This document shows, in pieces, positions 6,641 through 14,703 of a DNA stretch of 20,667 bases. Position numbers and translations under genes: made by a program. The DNA lies in NCBI RefSeq assembly GCF_032229525.1, contig NZ_JAVTWB010000009.1:1-20667 (forward strand), read 5' to 3'. The notes beneath the pieces are model-generated. The model was given only the letters and a program-made list of their open reading frames with translations, made no database searches and was not told the DNA's origin. How positions within the stretch are numbered: position 1 is the first letter of the stretch; every line of letters starts with the position of its first letter. The stretch is from Accumulibacter sp032229525 (lineage in GTDB: Bacteria > Pseudomonadota > Gammaproteobacteria > Burkholderiales > Rhodocyclaceae).

Positions 6641-7815
6641 GCGAAGCCCCGCAGATGGTCGATCGAAACGTTGCTCGCGGCATACGTCTTACCGACCCGC
6701 TGGATCTGTTCGATGTTCTGCACCGAGTCCATCACCTGCACCTTCCTGGCGTCAACCCCGCTCAGGCCGAGGGCGTCGATACCGGCCTGGCTGACGTCCG
6801 GGTCGTAGCGCACGTAAGCGAACTGTTTGCCGGCGCTAGAGGTGGACGGGTCGCCTGGAGCCATCACCATGTCGCCGAATTCGCGGTCAATGGCCGGGCC
6901 GAAGCGGCATTCGCCAAGGGTGCGGCAGGCCATGTCCCAGCCTGCCGAGGCGGCGTTCATCAGGGCGCCAGGCAGGTTCTTGGCGTTGTCGAGCAGCCAC
7001 AGGTCGTCAGCCTTCAGGTCGGGCCGGGCGTTGGCGGCGTTGCCGGTGCCGACAGAGACGATCAGCAGATTCCCGGTCCCGGTTTTCCAGCCGACCCGGT
7101 AGGGCGCTGCGGTGACCATCTCGAAGGCCAGGAAGGCCGGGTTGTTGTAGGTGGTGACGCCGCCATCGACGAAGACGAACTGGTATTCGGCGGGCGTCTC
7201 CGGGGCAAAGGTGACCACCTCGGGCGGGAAGAAGGTCGGCGCCGCGGTGCTCGCTCGCAGCAGTTGCCACAGTGGCAGGCGCAGGTTGCAGTCCTTGCGT
7301 TCGAGCTGGTTGTACTTTGCCCGTGGGTTATTGGAAACCGGCCACGGCGAATCGGTGGTGGCGTTGCGCATGACCATCATCAGCATGGTTTGCAGATTGC
7401 CGTCACCCAGGGTGGCGTTGGGCTCGGCGCGCGACGCCTCGTGCACCAGAGCGGCGTCGAATTCGACGCGCAGCTTGCGGGCCAGCGGCTCGTCGTTGTA
7501 GCTGTACTTCAGGCGGTTGAGCAGCGAGGCCTTGTCGAACATCTGGCGGCCGCTATCGACGTAGAACTTGCGGATCTGGTCGGTGGACATGCCGGCTGCA
7601 ATGCACGCCGCAACCATCGCACCGGTGCTGGTACCGCAAGTGAAATCGAAGTAGTCGGCGAGCAGCATGTCGGGCCTGCCGAAGCGGCTGCGCAAGTTGC
7701 TTTCGAGCTTGGCCAGGATTTCCACGCTGATCAGGCCGAGGATGCCGCCACCGTCGCAGGCGAGGATCTTCTTCGGGCCGGGGCTGTCGATGCGCTCGAG
7801 GAGCTTCTGGTTCAT
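6637..7815 (-). CDS. Patatin-like phospholipase
   Basis: A 392-residue cytosolic lipid acyl hydrolase of the patatin family. The oxyanion-hole glycine motif DGGGILGL starts at residue 21, the nucleophile elbow GTSTG puts the catalytic Ser at 63, and the dyad Asp217 sits in FVDGGVTTYNNP; all key residues are intact. The C-terminal third (about 260-392) lacks a recognised domain. The ATG at 7815 follows AAGGGAAG on the minus strand; the frame is open further upstream but that part overlaps the channel gene and is not homologous. Its stop overlaps the GTG of the ASK-like gene, so the two are probably made in fixed ratio. CapV-type patatins are effectors in CBASS defence, but no cyclase is nearby, so any effector role is inference; membrane remodelling is an alternative. 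Confidence 0.93.
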   Translation of the reverse strand: MNQKLLERIDSPGPKKILACDGGGILGLISVEILAKLESNLRSRFGRPDMLLADYFDFTCGTSTGAMVAACIAAGMSTDQIRKFYVDSGRQMFDKASLLNRLKYSYNDEPLARKLRVEFDAALVHEASRAEPNATLGDGNLQTMLMMVMRNATTDSPWPVSNNPRAKYNQLERKDCNLRLPLWQLLRASTAAPTFFPPEVVTFAPETPAEYQFVFVDGGVTTYNNPAFLAFEMVTAAPYRVGWKTGTGNLLIVSVGTGNAANARPDLKADDLWLLDNAKNLPGALMNAASAGWDMACRTLGECRFGPAIDREFGDMVMAPGDPSTSSAGKQFAYVRYDPDVSQAGIDALGLSGVDARKVQVMDSVQNIEQIQRVGKTYAASNVSIDHLRGFA

Positions 7816-7882
7816 GGCGCTTCCCTTTCTTTCGTCGTTGTTTCGTCCGTGGCGGGTGGCAGCAATCTGGTGTCGGCCGGCG

Positions 7883-10180
7883 TCAAGCGCCGAGGTCGGG
7901 CGCCGGCGTGATACGTACTGGCAGCGGTTGTGACACATCGAGGTGCACATCGCGCTGCGGGAACGCAATGGTGATCCCGGCTGCGGCCAGGCGTTTTTCG
8001 ATCGCATAGCGAAGATCGCTGGCGACCTTGCGTGCCGACACATTCGGACCCAGCTCGACCCAGAAGACCAGCACCAGCAGCAGGGCATTGTCGCCGAAAT
8101 CCTCGAAGAAGACCTCCGGCTTCGGATCGTCCAGTACCAGACCGTGATCGTCGGCGCTGCCGCAAATGATCTCGCTTGCTTCGCGCAGGGGCGCCCCGTA
8201 GGCGACACCGACATTGATCTCGCGTCTGACCTTCGGGTTGGAATAGGTCCAGTTGACGACCTGTTGTTCGAGAAAGCTGGAGTTGGGCACCAGCGCCTCA
8301 ACGCCGTCGAAAGCGCGAATCGTCGATGCGCGCAGGTCGACCTGGGTGACGTAGCCGGTCATCCCCTCGATGGCAACGATATCGCCGACGCGAACCTTGC
8401 GTTCGAAGAGGATGATGATGCCGCTGATCACGTTCTTGATGATCGTCTGGGTGCCGAAACCGACGCCGATGGCCAGCGCGCCACCCATGAAGGCGAAAAC
8501 GGTGAGCGGGATGCGCGCCAGGTTGAGGATGAAGATGATCAGCACCACCGCCAGCGCGATCATCGCCCAACGACGAATGACGCTGGCGATCTGCTCATCG
8601 ACCTTGAAGTGATCGACCATCAGCCGTTGCAGTCGCGCGGAGAGCAGCGAGAACAACCAGTAGCCCAACAGGAACAGTAGGAGCGCGCCGATGCTCTTGC
8701 CGACGGTGACCCCGTAGGCGACGGTCACTGTCCTGCCGTCGATGACGGTCGAATCCTCGACCGCGAACATCTCGAAGTCCCAGACGCGCTTGAGCGCTTG
8801 CGTCACCTGCAGCGCGCCGAGTTTCCAGTTGTCGCTGTGGCCGGTTTCGCCGCTGAATCCGAAATCTTCCAACCAGCGCTTGACCTGACGATCCAGGCGG
8901 TTGCCCGCGACTTCCACTCGCTGATAGGCCAGCGCGCGCTGCTGCAGGGCCTCGAGAATCGCCGACTCCTGTGCCCGCGCACTGGAACTGAGCGAGGCAT
9001 TATCGAGCCGTAGCGCCTGTTGCGTGGCTGCCGTGCGCGCCCCTTCGTGCAGTTCGCGAAACAGGTCCCGGCGGCTGGCGAGGTCTTCAGTGGTCCGTTT
9101 CAGGGCCGCAAGGACCTCCTGGCGGGTGGTGGCATCGTCGGAGCTGAAACCAACGAAACGCTGCCTCCAGGAGTCGTTGGCGACCTGCGTCATATCGTTC
9201 AGCCAGGTCAGGGTCATCAGTTTCAGGCGCTCGGTCTCCATCTGTACGTCGAGAACCTGCAAGCGCTGAGCGATCGGGCCGTTGGGATCGGCACCCGGCA
9301 GCAGTTTCGCCAGTCGCTCATGCTCGGCGGCAAGCTTGCTGTTGTCGGCGACCACCCGATCAACGTCGGTGTTCAGCTTGACCAGCAACCCGCTCAACCT
9401 GGCCTGTTGCTGCGCGAATTCTTCCTTGCTCAGTTGCTGTTCGGGCAGGACACGGGCAAGCAGGCGCTGCATTTGTTCACCAAGGGGTTGCAGTTGCTTC
9501 CGTTTCATCCCGATCAGATCGAGCCCGAGCGCGACCGCGGAAAGTTCTGCTTCGGCCTGCTGGCGACGCGTGGCAGCGAGTTCGCTGCTCTCGCGATCCT
9601 TTTCGACTTGATCCTGCCCGGCGGCGCGCGCCAGCCGATCCTCCGCCAGGCGAACGGCCGCATTGGCGCGCTTCCGCGCATCAACCAGGCCGGCCTGCTG
9701 TACCTCCAGTGCGCGTTCCGCCGCGGCCAGGTTCTTCTCGTGCGCCTTGAGGGCGTCGTACTCATCGCGCAGGGCATCGACCCGCAAGGCAGAGTAGGGT
9801 GGCGGGCCGGCGAGCTCGGCCATCAGGGTTCGCTGATTGGCCGTTTCGCGCGGCGAGTCTTTCAGCATTTCGAGTTCGTCGAGCAGTTTCACGCGCTCGC
9901 CGTAGAGCAGCACCAGTCGATCGAGCAGGCGCTGACGCTCGCTGGTCGGCAATCCGTTCTCGGTCGCTCCCCGGTCTGTGAGCCGTTGCTCCTGCTGCTG
10001 ACGGCGTGCCTCGGCGAGCATTGCTTCCGCCTGTGCGCGCGGGTTTTCAGCTGGCTCGGCCGCCGGCGTGGGGGCCGCCTTGGGAGATCCGGACAGTTGC
10101 TTGGGAAGCAATGACTGGGCGTGGACCAGTGCGGCGAAGGTCATCACGACCAGCGCGAAAAACACCTGCCGGCGGTTCAT
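7883..10180 (-). CDS. MscS-family mechanosensitive channel with long periplasmic coiled coil
   Basis: A 765-residue inner-membrane protein of the large MscK/MscM-like class. Residues 1-21 are a signal peptide ending in LVHA. Residues 45-470 are Glu/Gln/Ala/Arg-rich, mainly coiled coil, expected in the periplasm. Three membrane segments follow at about 489-512, 538-556 and 560-592; the last contains FAFMGGALAIGVGFGTQTI, the Gly/Ala-rich pore helix of MscS, followed by the beta domain (VGDIVAIEGMTGYV, ALVPNSSFLEQ) and the cytosolic alpha/beta region. The role is probably release of solutes at hypo-osmotic shock. The ATG at 10180 has GGGAG about 10 nt upstream. It precedes the patatin gene by 67 bp on the same strand, so it could be the first gene of that transcript, though it is also common as a housekeeping channel. 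Confidence 0.93.
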   Translation of the reverse strand: MNRRQVFFALVVMTFAALVHAQSLLPKQLSGSPKAAPTPAAEPAENPRAQAEAMLAEARRQQQEQRLTDRGATENGLPTSERQRLLDRLVLLYGERVKLLDELEMLKDSPRETANQRTLMAELAGPPPYSALRVDALRDEYDALKAHEKNLAAAERALEVQQAGLVDARKRANAAVRLAEDRLARAAGQDQVEKDRESSELAATRRQQAEAELSAVALGLDLIGMKRKQLQPLGEQMQRLLARVLPEQQLSKEEFAQQQARLSGLLVKLNTDVDRVVADNSKLAAEHERLAKLLPGADPNGPIAQRLQVLDVQMETERLKLMTLTWLNDMTQVANDSWRQRFVGFSSDDATTRQEVLAALKRTTEDLASRRDLFRELHEGARTAATQQALRLDNASLSSSARAQESAILEALQQRALAYQRVEVAGNRLDRQVKRWLEDFGFSGETGHSDNWKLGALQVTQALKRVWDFEMFAVEDSTVIDGRTVTVAYGVTVGKSIGALLLFLLGYWLFSLLSARLQRLMVDHFKVDEQIASVIRRWAMIALAVVLIIFILNLARIPLTVFAFMGGALAIGVGFGTQTIIKNVISGIIILFERKVRVGDIVAIEGMTGYVTQVDLRASTIRAFDGVEALVPNSSFLEQQVVNWTYSNPKVRREINVGVAYGAPLREASEIICGSADDHGLVLDDPKPEVFFEDFGDNALLLVLVFWVELGPNVSARKVASDLRYAIEKRLAAAGITIAFPQRDVHLDVSQPLPVRITPAPDLGA

Positions 10181-10486
10181 CGAAGCGGACTCCCGACGGA
10201 TCGTGGCCAGTCATGGGCGCTGACGGCGTGCAGTGCGGTGCACGACATTGAACGTGGCCGGTGAGGTACGGAAGCTTCCAAGAGATTTTCCTTCAGGCTA
10301 GGGCCGTAGTATCGAACGGGATGCTCCGGACGTCCACCCGATGGGCATCATGCGGCTGGTGTGAGCGGCGCCGGCGCAGTTCGTGCGCAGATCGCCGGTT
10401 CGAATCCCGACAATTTTTGTCGGCTTCTCGCGTGCCAATCGCACTGGAAGCGGCTAGACTCGAGCCAACAGTCCCGGAGCCTTCCC
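10181..10486. other. Divergent intergenic region between channel and MFS genes
   Basis: This 306-bp region must hold promoters for both flanking genes, but no convincing -35/-10 pair is visible to me. It contains a perfect hairpin at 10407-10423 and, just before it, GGTTCGAATCCC (10398-10408, approximately), which resembles a tRNA T-arm loop. No cloverleaf can be built around that segment. No coding region is supported. Confidence 0.5.
10407..10423. other. Short perfect hairpin upstream of MFS gene
   Basis: CCGACAA and TTGTCGG form a 7-bp perfect stem around a TTT loop, 63 bp before the MFS start codon. It could be an operator for a dimeric repressor or a leader hairpin; its AT-rich centre argues against a strong terminator. 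Confidence 0.4.
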
Positions 10487-11719
10487 ATGACCAGCGCCGT
10501 CGAGTTCCTGCCCGAAAAGAACCACGATCTCGAAGTGATTTCGCTGATCGGTTTCGCGCACGGCGTGTCGCATTTTTTCCATCTGCTGCTGCCGCCGCTG
10601 TTCCCGTGGCTGATGCACGATTTTGGGCTGAGCTTCACCGGCATCGGGGCGACGATGACCATCTTCTTCGTCGTTTCGGCGATCGGCCAGGCGCTGGCCG
10701 GTTTCCTGGTCGATCGCTTTGGCGCGGCCAGGGTGCTGATCGGCGGCATCGGTTGCTTTCTGGTCGCGGCCCTCCTGCTGTCGGTGGTCGACGGCTACCT
10801 CGGCTTGACGCTGGTCGCCGCGCTGGCCGGGCTGGGCAACAGCGTTTTCCACCCGGCCGACTTCACGGTGCTCAACCGGCACGTGTCGCAGCCACGGTTG
10901 GGGCACGCCTTTTCGATGCATGGGCTGTCCGGCAACCTCGGCTGGGCGCTGGCGCCGGTGTTCATGACCGGCATCGCGGCTGCCGCTGGCTGGCGGGTTG
11001 CCGCGCTGGCTGCCGCCGGGATAGCTGCGCTGGCCTTGGGGTTGGTTTTCTGGCGGCAGCAGACGCTGGCCGATCCGCCGGGCAGCGCGGCTGACGCCGG
11101 CCCGGTCGGCGCGCCCGTGATGTCGGCTTTCGGCTTCCTGCGCTCGCCGGCGGTATGGATGTGTTTTCTCTTCTTTCTGCTGATTACGACGGCGTTCGGC
11201 GGTATCCAGAACTTCGTGACGCCGATCCTGCAGAACCTGCACGGCCTGACTCTGGCTGCCGGGGCGACGGCGCTGTCGGCGTATCTGGTCGGTGGCGCGG
11301 GCGGCATCTTGACCGGCGGTTTTCTGGCGCAGAGGGGTGACCAGGAACGGCTGATCGCCGGCGCGCTCAGCGCGGCAGCGGTGCTCACCCTTGTGCTGGC
11401 GCTGCTGCCGCTGCCGGCGTGGAGCGTGCTGCCGCTGATGATCGGCATCGGCTACTGCACCGGCATCGCCGGACCGTCGCGCGACCTGCTGGTGCGCCGG
11501 GCGGCGACCTCGCGTTTCGGCCAGGCGGCCTACGGTCGGGTTTACGGTTTCGTGTACTCCGGCCTCGACACGGGACTGGCCTTGGCGCCGCTGGTCTTTG
11601 GTGGCTTGATGGACGGCGGACGCTTCGCCGCGGTGCTGGTCGGCATCGCCGCGCTGTGGAGCCTGTCGATCCTGACCGCGCTGCGGGTCGGCGGCGTCAC
11701 CCGGCAGGCGGCCGCCTGA
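10487..11719 (+). CDS. MFS transporter, fosmidomycin-resistance (Fsr)-like
   Basis: A 410-residue inner-membrane transporter with about 12 hydrophobic helices. The first helix region GFAHGVSHFFHLLLPPLFPW and the following loop FLVDRFGAARVLIGG (the MFS motif-A position between helices 2 and 3) resemble Fsr-type exporters. A central loop at about 195-215 separates the two six-helix halves, and the second half has the pseudo-repeat GGFLAQRGDQERL. The probable role is proton-driven efflux of a small molecule; the substrate cannot be assigned. The ATG at 10487 follows GGAG by seven nt and gives the normal MFS length; a longer frame upstream is not conserved. It stands alone, divergent from the channel gene and convergent with the SGNH hydrolase gene. 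Confidence 0.88.
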   Translation: MTSAVEFLPEKNHDLEVISLIGFAHGVSHFFHLLLPPLFPWLMHDFGLSFTGIGATMTIFFVVSAIGQALAGFLVDRFGAARVLIGGIGCFLVAALLLSVVDGYLGLTLVAALAGLGNSVFHPADFTVLNRHVSQPRLGHAFSMHGLSGNLGWALAPVFMTGIAAAAGWRVAALAAAGIAALALGLVFWRQQTLADPPGSAADAGPVGAPVMSAFGFLRSPAVWMCFLFFLLITTAFGGIQNFVTPILQNLHGLTLAAGATALSAYLVGGAGGILTGGFLAQRGDQERLIAGALSAAAVLTLVLALLPLPAWSVLPLMIGIGYCTGIAGPSRDLLVRRAATSRFGQAAYGRVYGFVYSGLDTGLALAPLVFGGLMDGGRFAAVLVGIAALWSLSILTALRVGGVTRQAAA

Positions 11720-11847
11720 AGCTTTGCCGGCGGCCGGGTCGATGAGCAAGCCGGCGCTGCGCCAGCTTGCCATCAACGACGGTGGTCAGGTCAGCGCGGT
11801 CGAGCCGACGGAGTCAAAGCGGATTACGACGCGGGCAAGCAAGCGGC

Positions 11848-12630
11848 TCAGGCAATTCCCGTGCGTTCGAGTGCCGGCCGCCAGCATTTCGCGAGGCGAT
11901 TGAAGCCGCGCCGGGTCGGGTGCAGCTCGTTGGCCCAATCGCTCTCGGACTTCAGGGTATGGCGCCCATCCACCAGTTGCAGCGTTGGTGCCTTCGCCTG
12001 CGCCTCTTCAAGGCACAGCCAGAACTGGTCAATGAGCAGTTTGGCCACCTCCGCTTGCAGATCGCGGTCGATGCTGGCTTGATCCATCGGAAATTGCAGC
12101 CACTGGCCTAGACCGAGGAAGCCCTTGCCGTTTGGCGGTGGATAGTCATAGCCGTGTACGAATACCGGCGTGCCCGGGATCTTCTTCTCGACCAGCGCGA
12201 CGACGCTGAGCAGCGCTTTGATGACCGTGTCGAACAGCTGCTTTGGCTGGCCGCTGCGCAGGCAGGCGACGGCTGATGTGGCGTCCGAGCAGTCTTCGAG
12301 GAGCAGAGCCCCGAGATCGTCCCGGCCCGCGAAATCGTTGCCGCCGCCGGACAGAAACACCGCTTTGAGCGTCCGGCCATAGCCTGTTTTGCGGTCGAGG
12401 TCGCGTTCGATCTGCGCGCGGATCGGGCCGGACTCGTACTCGATTGCTTCGGCGCCGTTATGGCCACGTACCAGGATGATGTGGTGCTTCTTGCGGTTCA
12501 GGCGCTTGTGCAGTTCGTTGAGAAGATTGTTTTTCGGGTACCAGAACCAGGAATCACCGATTGCCAGGACGGTCGGGAAGAGGCCATCCTTGGTCAAGAT
12601 CGATTCGTCCCATACGGGCTTTTGGATCAT
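11848..12630 (-). CDS. SGNH/GDSL-type hydrolase, cytosolic
   Basis: A 260-residue protein without a signal peptide. Block I is AIGDSWFWYP with the nucleophile Ser27; the block II glycine is probably in RGHNGAEAI; block III is LSGGGNDF with Asn98; block V is ANELHPTRRGF with His237. The usual acid three residues before the His is Asn234 here, so the triad may be a dyad or use Glu235. Expected activity is on an ester or acyl bond; the substrate is unknown. The ATG at 12630 has GGAGGAGA a few nt upstream, which is decisive against the longer open frame reaching to 13020. It lies downstream of the LysR gene on the same strand (103 bp), so a shared transcript is possible. Confidence 0.87.
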   Translation of the reverse strand: MIQKPVWDESILTKDGLFPTVLAIGDSWFWYPKNNLLNELHKRLNRKKHHIILVRGHNGAEAIEYESGPIRAQIERDLDRKTGYGRTLKAVFLSGGGNDFAGRDDLGALLLEDCSDATSAVACLRSGQPKQLFDTVIKALLSVVALVEKKIPGTPVFVHGYDYPPPNGKGFLGLGQWLQFPMDQASIDRDLQAEVAKLLIDQFWLCLEEAQAKAPTLQLVDGRHTLKSESDWANELHPTRRGFNRLAKCWRPALERTGIA

Positions 12631-12733
12631 TTCTTCTCCTCCAGTGAATTGTTTTAATTGGCGTTGCGCATACGGGAGCGTATCGCGAGCAAATAATCGC
12701 ACAAGGTATGCACGATCTGCAACTGACCGTGTG

Positions 12734-13687
12734 TCAGTGCTGGCGCTGGCGCGGGTCTTGGGCAGCAGGCGGTTGCCGTGCCACCTTGGTGGTTTCCCAG
12801 TACGGCCGCTCGCCGATCCTTCCGGCCAGGTAGTCGACCAGCATCCGCACCCGCTGCGGCACGTAGCGATTGCCGGGGAGCAGGGCGTAGATGCCGAGTT
12901 CGGGCATCGGATAGTCGGTGAGGATTTGCCGTACCGAGCCGGCCTCGATCGCGGCGGCGGTGATGAACGTTGGCTGTACGGAAATGCCCAGGCCGCGAAT
13001 CGTCGCCTCGAGTAGCGCATCGCCGTTGTTGGCGCGCATGCGGCCGTGCACCGGGAAAGTTTCCATGACGCCGTCGACCAGGAACGGCCAGCCTTCCAGG
13101 TGGGCGGGCAGGTAGAGCAGACATTCGCGCCCGGTGAGTTCGCGAGGGTGGGTCGGTTCGCCGTGACGATGCAGGTAGGCCGGTGAGGCGGTGGCCAGCA
13201 GGCGGGTGCTGCCGATGCGGCGGGCGACGTCCAGCGGGTCGAGGCGCGCGCTGATGCGGATCGCCAGATCCAGGCCTTCCTCGACCAGGTTGACGCGGCG
13301 ATCGGTGAAGTCTATCTCGGTGCTCACCTCGGGGTAGGTGATGTGGAAGTCGATCAGCAGTGGCGCCAGGTGACGCAGCCCGAAACTCAGCGGTACGCTG
13401 ATGCGGATCAGGCCGCGGGGATCCTGGCGCTCGCCGCCGAGGTCGGTTTCGGCGGCTTCGACCAGTTTGAGTATCTCGCGACAGCGCTCGAGATAGGCAG
13501 CGCCGGCCGAGGTGAGGCTGAGGCTGCGCGTACTGCGCGCGATCAGCTTGACGTCGAGATGCGCCTCGAGTGCGGCGACCTGGCGGGTGATCACCGAGCG
13601 GGCGACGTCCATCTGCCGCGCCACCGCGGCAAAACTGCCGAGCTCGGCGACGCGCATGAAGATCCGCATGCTGTCGAGACGATCCAT
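12734..13687 (-). CDS. LysR-family transcriptional regulator
   Basis: A 317-residue regulator. Residues 1-60 form the winged helix-turn-helix, MDRLDSMRIFMRVAELGSF then AVARQMDVARSVITRQVAALE and a wing RSTRSLSLTSAG. Residues 90-295 form the periplasmic-binding-protein-like effector domain typical of CrgA/YafC-type LysR proteins (LIRISVPLSFGLRHLAPLL, DLAIRI). The ATG at 13687 has AGGAGG upstream; an in-frame upstream extension reaches the divergent promoter region and is not homologous. It is transcribed divergently from the QorB-like gene with 131 bp between them, the standard arrangement for a LysR protein controlling its neighbour and itself. The inducer is unknown; a quinone or other electrophile would suit the target genes (inference). 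Confidence 0.94.
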   Translation of the reverse strand: MDRLDSMRIFMRVAELGSFAAVARQMDVARSVITRQVAALEAHLDVKLIARSTRSLSLTSAGAAYLERCREILKLVEAAETDLGGERQDPRGLIRISVPLSFGLRHLAPLLIDFHITYPEVSTEIDFTDRRVNLVEEGLDLAIRISARLDPLDVARRIGSTRLLATASPAYLHRHGEPTHPRELTGRECLLYLPAHLEGWPFLVDGVMETFPVHGRMRANNGDALLEATIRGLGISVQPTFITAAAIEAGSVRQILTDYPMPELGIYALLPGNRYVPQRVRMLVDYLAGRIGERPYWETTKVARQPPAAQDPRQRQH

Positions 13688-13703
13688 TGCCTGGCCTCCT
13701 TTT

Positions 13704-13759
13704 GTTGTCGAAATAGCAACGACCAATTGCAGATTGTGGCCTATTTGTTGGTCAATTGC
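13704..13759. promoter_or_regulatory. Putative LysR operator region with inverted and direct repeats
   Basis: GTTG (13704-13707) and CAAC (13717-13720) form a spaced dyad of LysR type with an AT-rich centre. GACCAA (13721-13726) and TTGGTC (13748-13753) form a second dyad with a 21-bp spacer. CAATTGC occurs twice (13724-13730 and 13753-13759) spaced 29 bp, close to three helical turns. A poor -10 (TAAAGT, 13765-13770) follows for the rightward operon, as expected for an activator-dependent promoter. Confidence 0.5.
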
Positions 13760-13818
13760 TCGGCTAAAGTTCGCCCATCGCAAGGAACAAGCCTTGCGGA
13801 GCAGAAAAGGAGAACCGC

Positions 13819-14685
13819 ATGATCCTCGTTACCGGCGCCAACGGCCAGCTCGGCCGCCGCATTGTTGATCAACTCGTCGCCCGTCGCGGCGGCGTTGCCG
13901 GCATCGCCGCCAGTGTGCGCGACCCGGCGCGGGCCGCCGACCTGATCGGGCGCGGCATCGTCGTTCGTCAGGGCGACTTCGACCAGCCGGAGACGCTGGC
14001 TGACGCCTTCGCCGGGGTCGACAAACTGGTTCTGGTGTCCACCGATGGCCCCAACGATGTCCGCATCGCCCAGCACCGGCGGGCGATAGCTGCAGCCGTC
14101 GCGGCGGGAGTCGGGCATATCCTGTACACCAGCTTCATCGACGTTGCCGCCGATTCGCCCGCCGACTTCGCCGCCGTTCATCGGGCGACCGAGGCCGATC
14201 TGGCGGCTAGCGGCCTGCCGTTCACGGCGCTGCGCAACCCGCTTTATGCGGACTTCTTGCCGATGACAGTGGCTGCGGCCCGCGAAACCGGGAGCTTCCA
14301 GTTGCCCGCCGGCAGTGGCCGCGCCAGCTTCATCAGCCGCACCGAACTGGCAGACGCCATGGCGGCGGCCGCTCTGGCGCCGGCGCTGGCGCGTCAGGTC
14401 TATGAACTAAGCGGTCAGGCGACGCACGACTACCACGACGTGGCGGCTGCCATCGCCCGAGCGAGCGGCAAGTCCGTGCGCTACCAGCCGGTTAGCGAGG
14501 ATGCCTACGCGGCAGCACTCGAAGCGTCCAGCCTGCCGCGTTGGTTGGCGCGGGCGATGGCCAACATGTACTCGGCGGTGGCGGCGGGCAAGTTCGACCG
14601 GGTAAGCAATGATTTTGCCGCGCTGGTCGGGCACCCGCCGCGCCCGCTCCCCTGCCTGGCGCAGGAACTCTTCGGCTCGCGCTGA
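13819..14685 (+). CDS. NmrA-type NAD(P)H:quinone oxidoreductase, QorB/YtfG-like
   Basis: A 288-residue atypical short-chain dehydrogenase. It begins MILVTGANGQLGRRIVDQL, a GxxGxxG nucleotide-binding loop, followed by VRDP, GIVVRQGDFD, DKLVLVST and YTSF, all in the positions seen in E. coli QorB, which has nearly the same length (286). The C-terminal half (VYELSGQA, SGKSVRYQPVSEDAYAAAL, LVGHPPRPL) also follows QorB. Expected activity is two-electron reduction of quinones in the cytosol, avoiding semiquinone radicals. The ATG has AAAAGGAG upstream. It is the first gene of a seven-gene run with gaps of 18, 16, 26, 58, 81 and 54 bp. A regulatory NmrA-like protein without enzyme activity is the alternative. 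Confidence 0.9.
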   Translation: MILVTGANGQLGRRIVDQLVARRGGVAGIAASVRDPARAADLIGRGIVVRQGDFDQPETLADAFAGVDKLVLVSTDGPNDVRIAQHRRAIAAAVAAGVGHILYTSFIDVAADSPADFAAVHRATEADLAASGLPFTALRNPLYADFLPMTVAAARETGSFQLPAGSGRASFISRTELADAMAAAALAPALARQVYELSGQATHDYHDVAAAIARASGKSVRYQPVSEDAYAAALEASSLPRWLARAMANMYSAVAAGKFDRVSNDFAALVGHPPRPLPCLAQELFGSR

Positions 14686-14703
14686 AGTCGGAGGACGATT
14701 CGC

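Noticed and set aside
5108..7815. CBASS defence system
   Set aside because: There is a patatin, but no CD-NTase cyclase, E1/E2 or HORMA/TRIP13 gene in the window.
6538..7911. A 457-residue plus-strand open frame opposite the patatin and ASK-like genes
   Set aside because: It is antisense to two strongly supported genes; its Gly/Val/Arg/Ala/Asp-rich composition is typical of shadow frames in GC-rich DNA.
10394..10423. tRNA gene
   Set aside because: Only a T-arm-like segment is seen; no D-arm, anticodon arm or acceptor stem can be paired and there is no CCA end.
10454..11776. A 440-residue minus-strand open frame opposite the MFS gene
   Set aside because: Its Arg/Gln/Ala/Gly-rich sequence has no domain pattern, while the plus strand encodes a clear 12-helix transporter.
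12631..13020. N-terminal extension of the SGNH hydrolase into the LysR gene
   Set aside because: A strong ribosome site precedes the ATG at 12630, and the extension overlaps the LysR coding sequence on the same strand in another frame.
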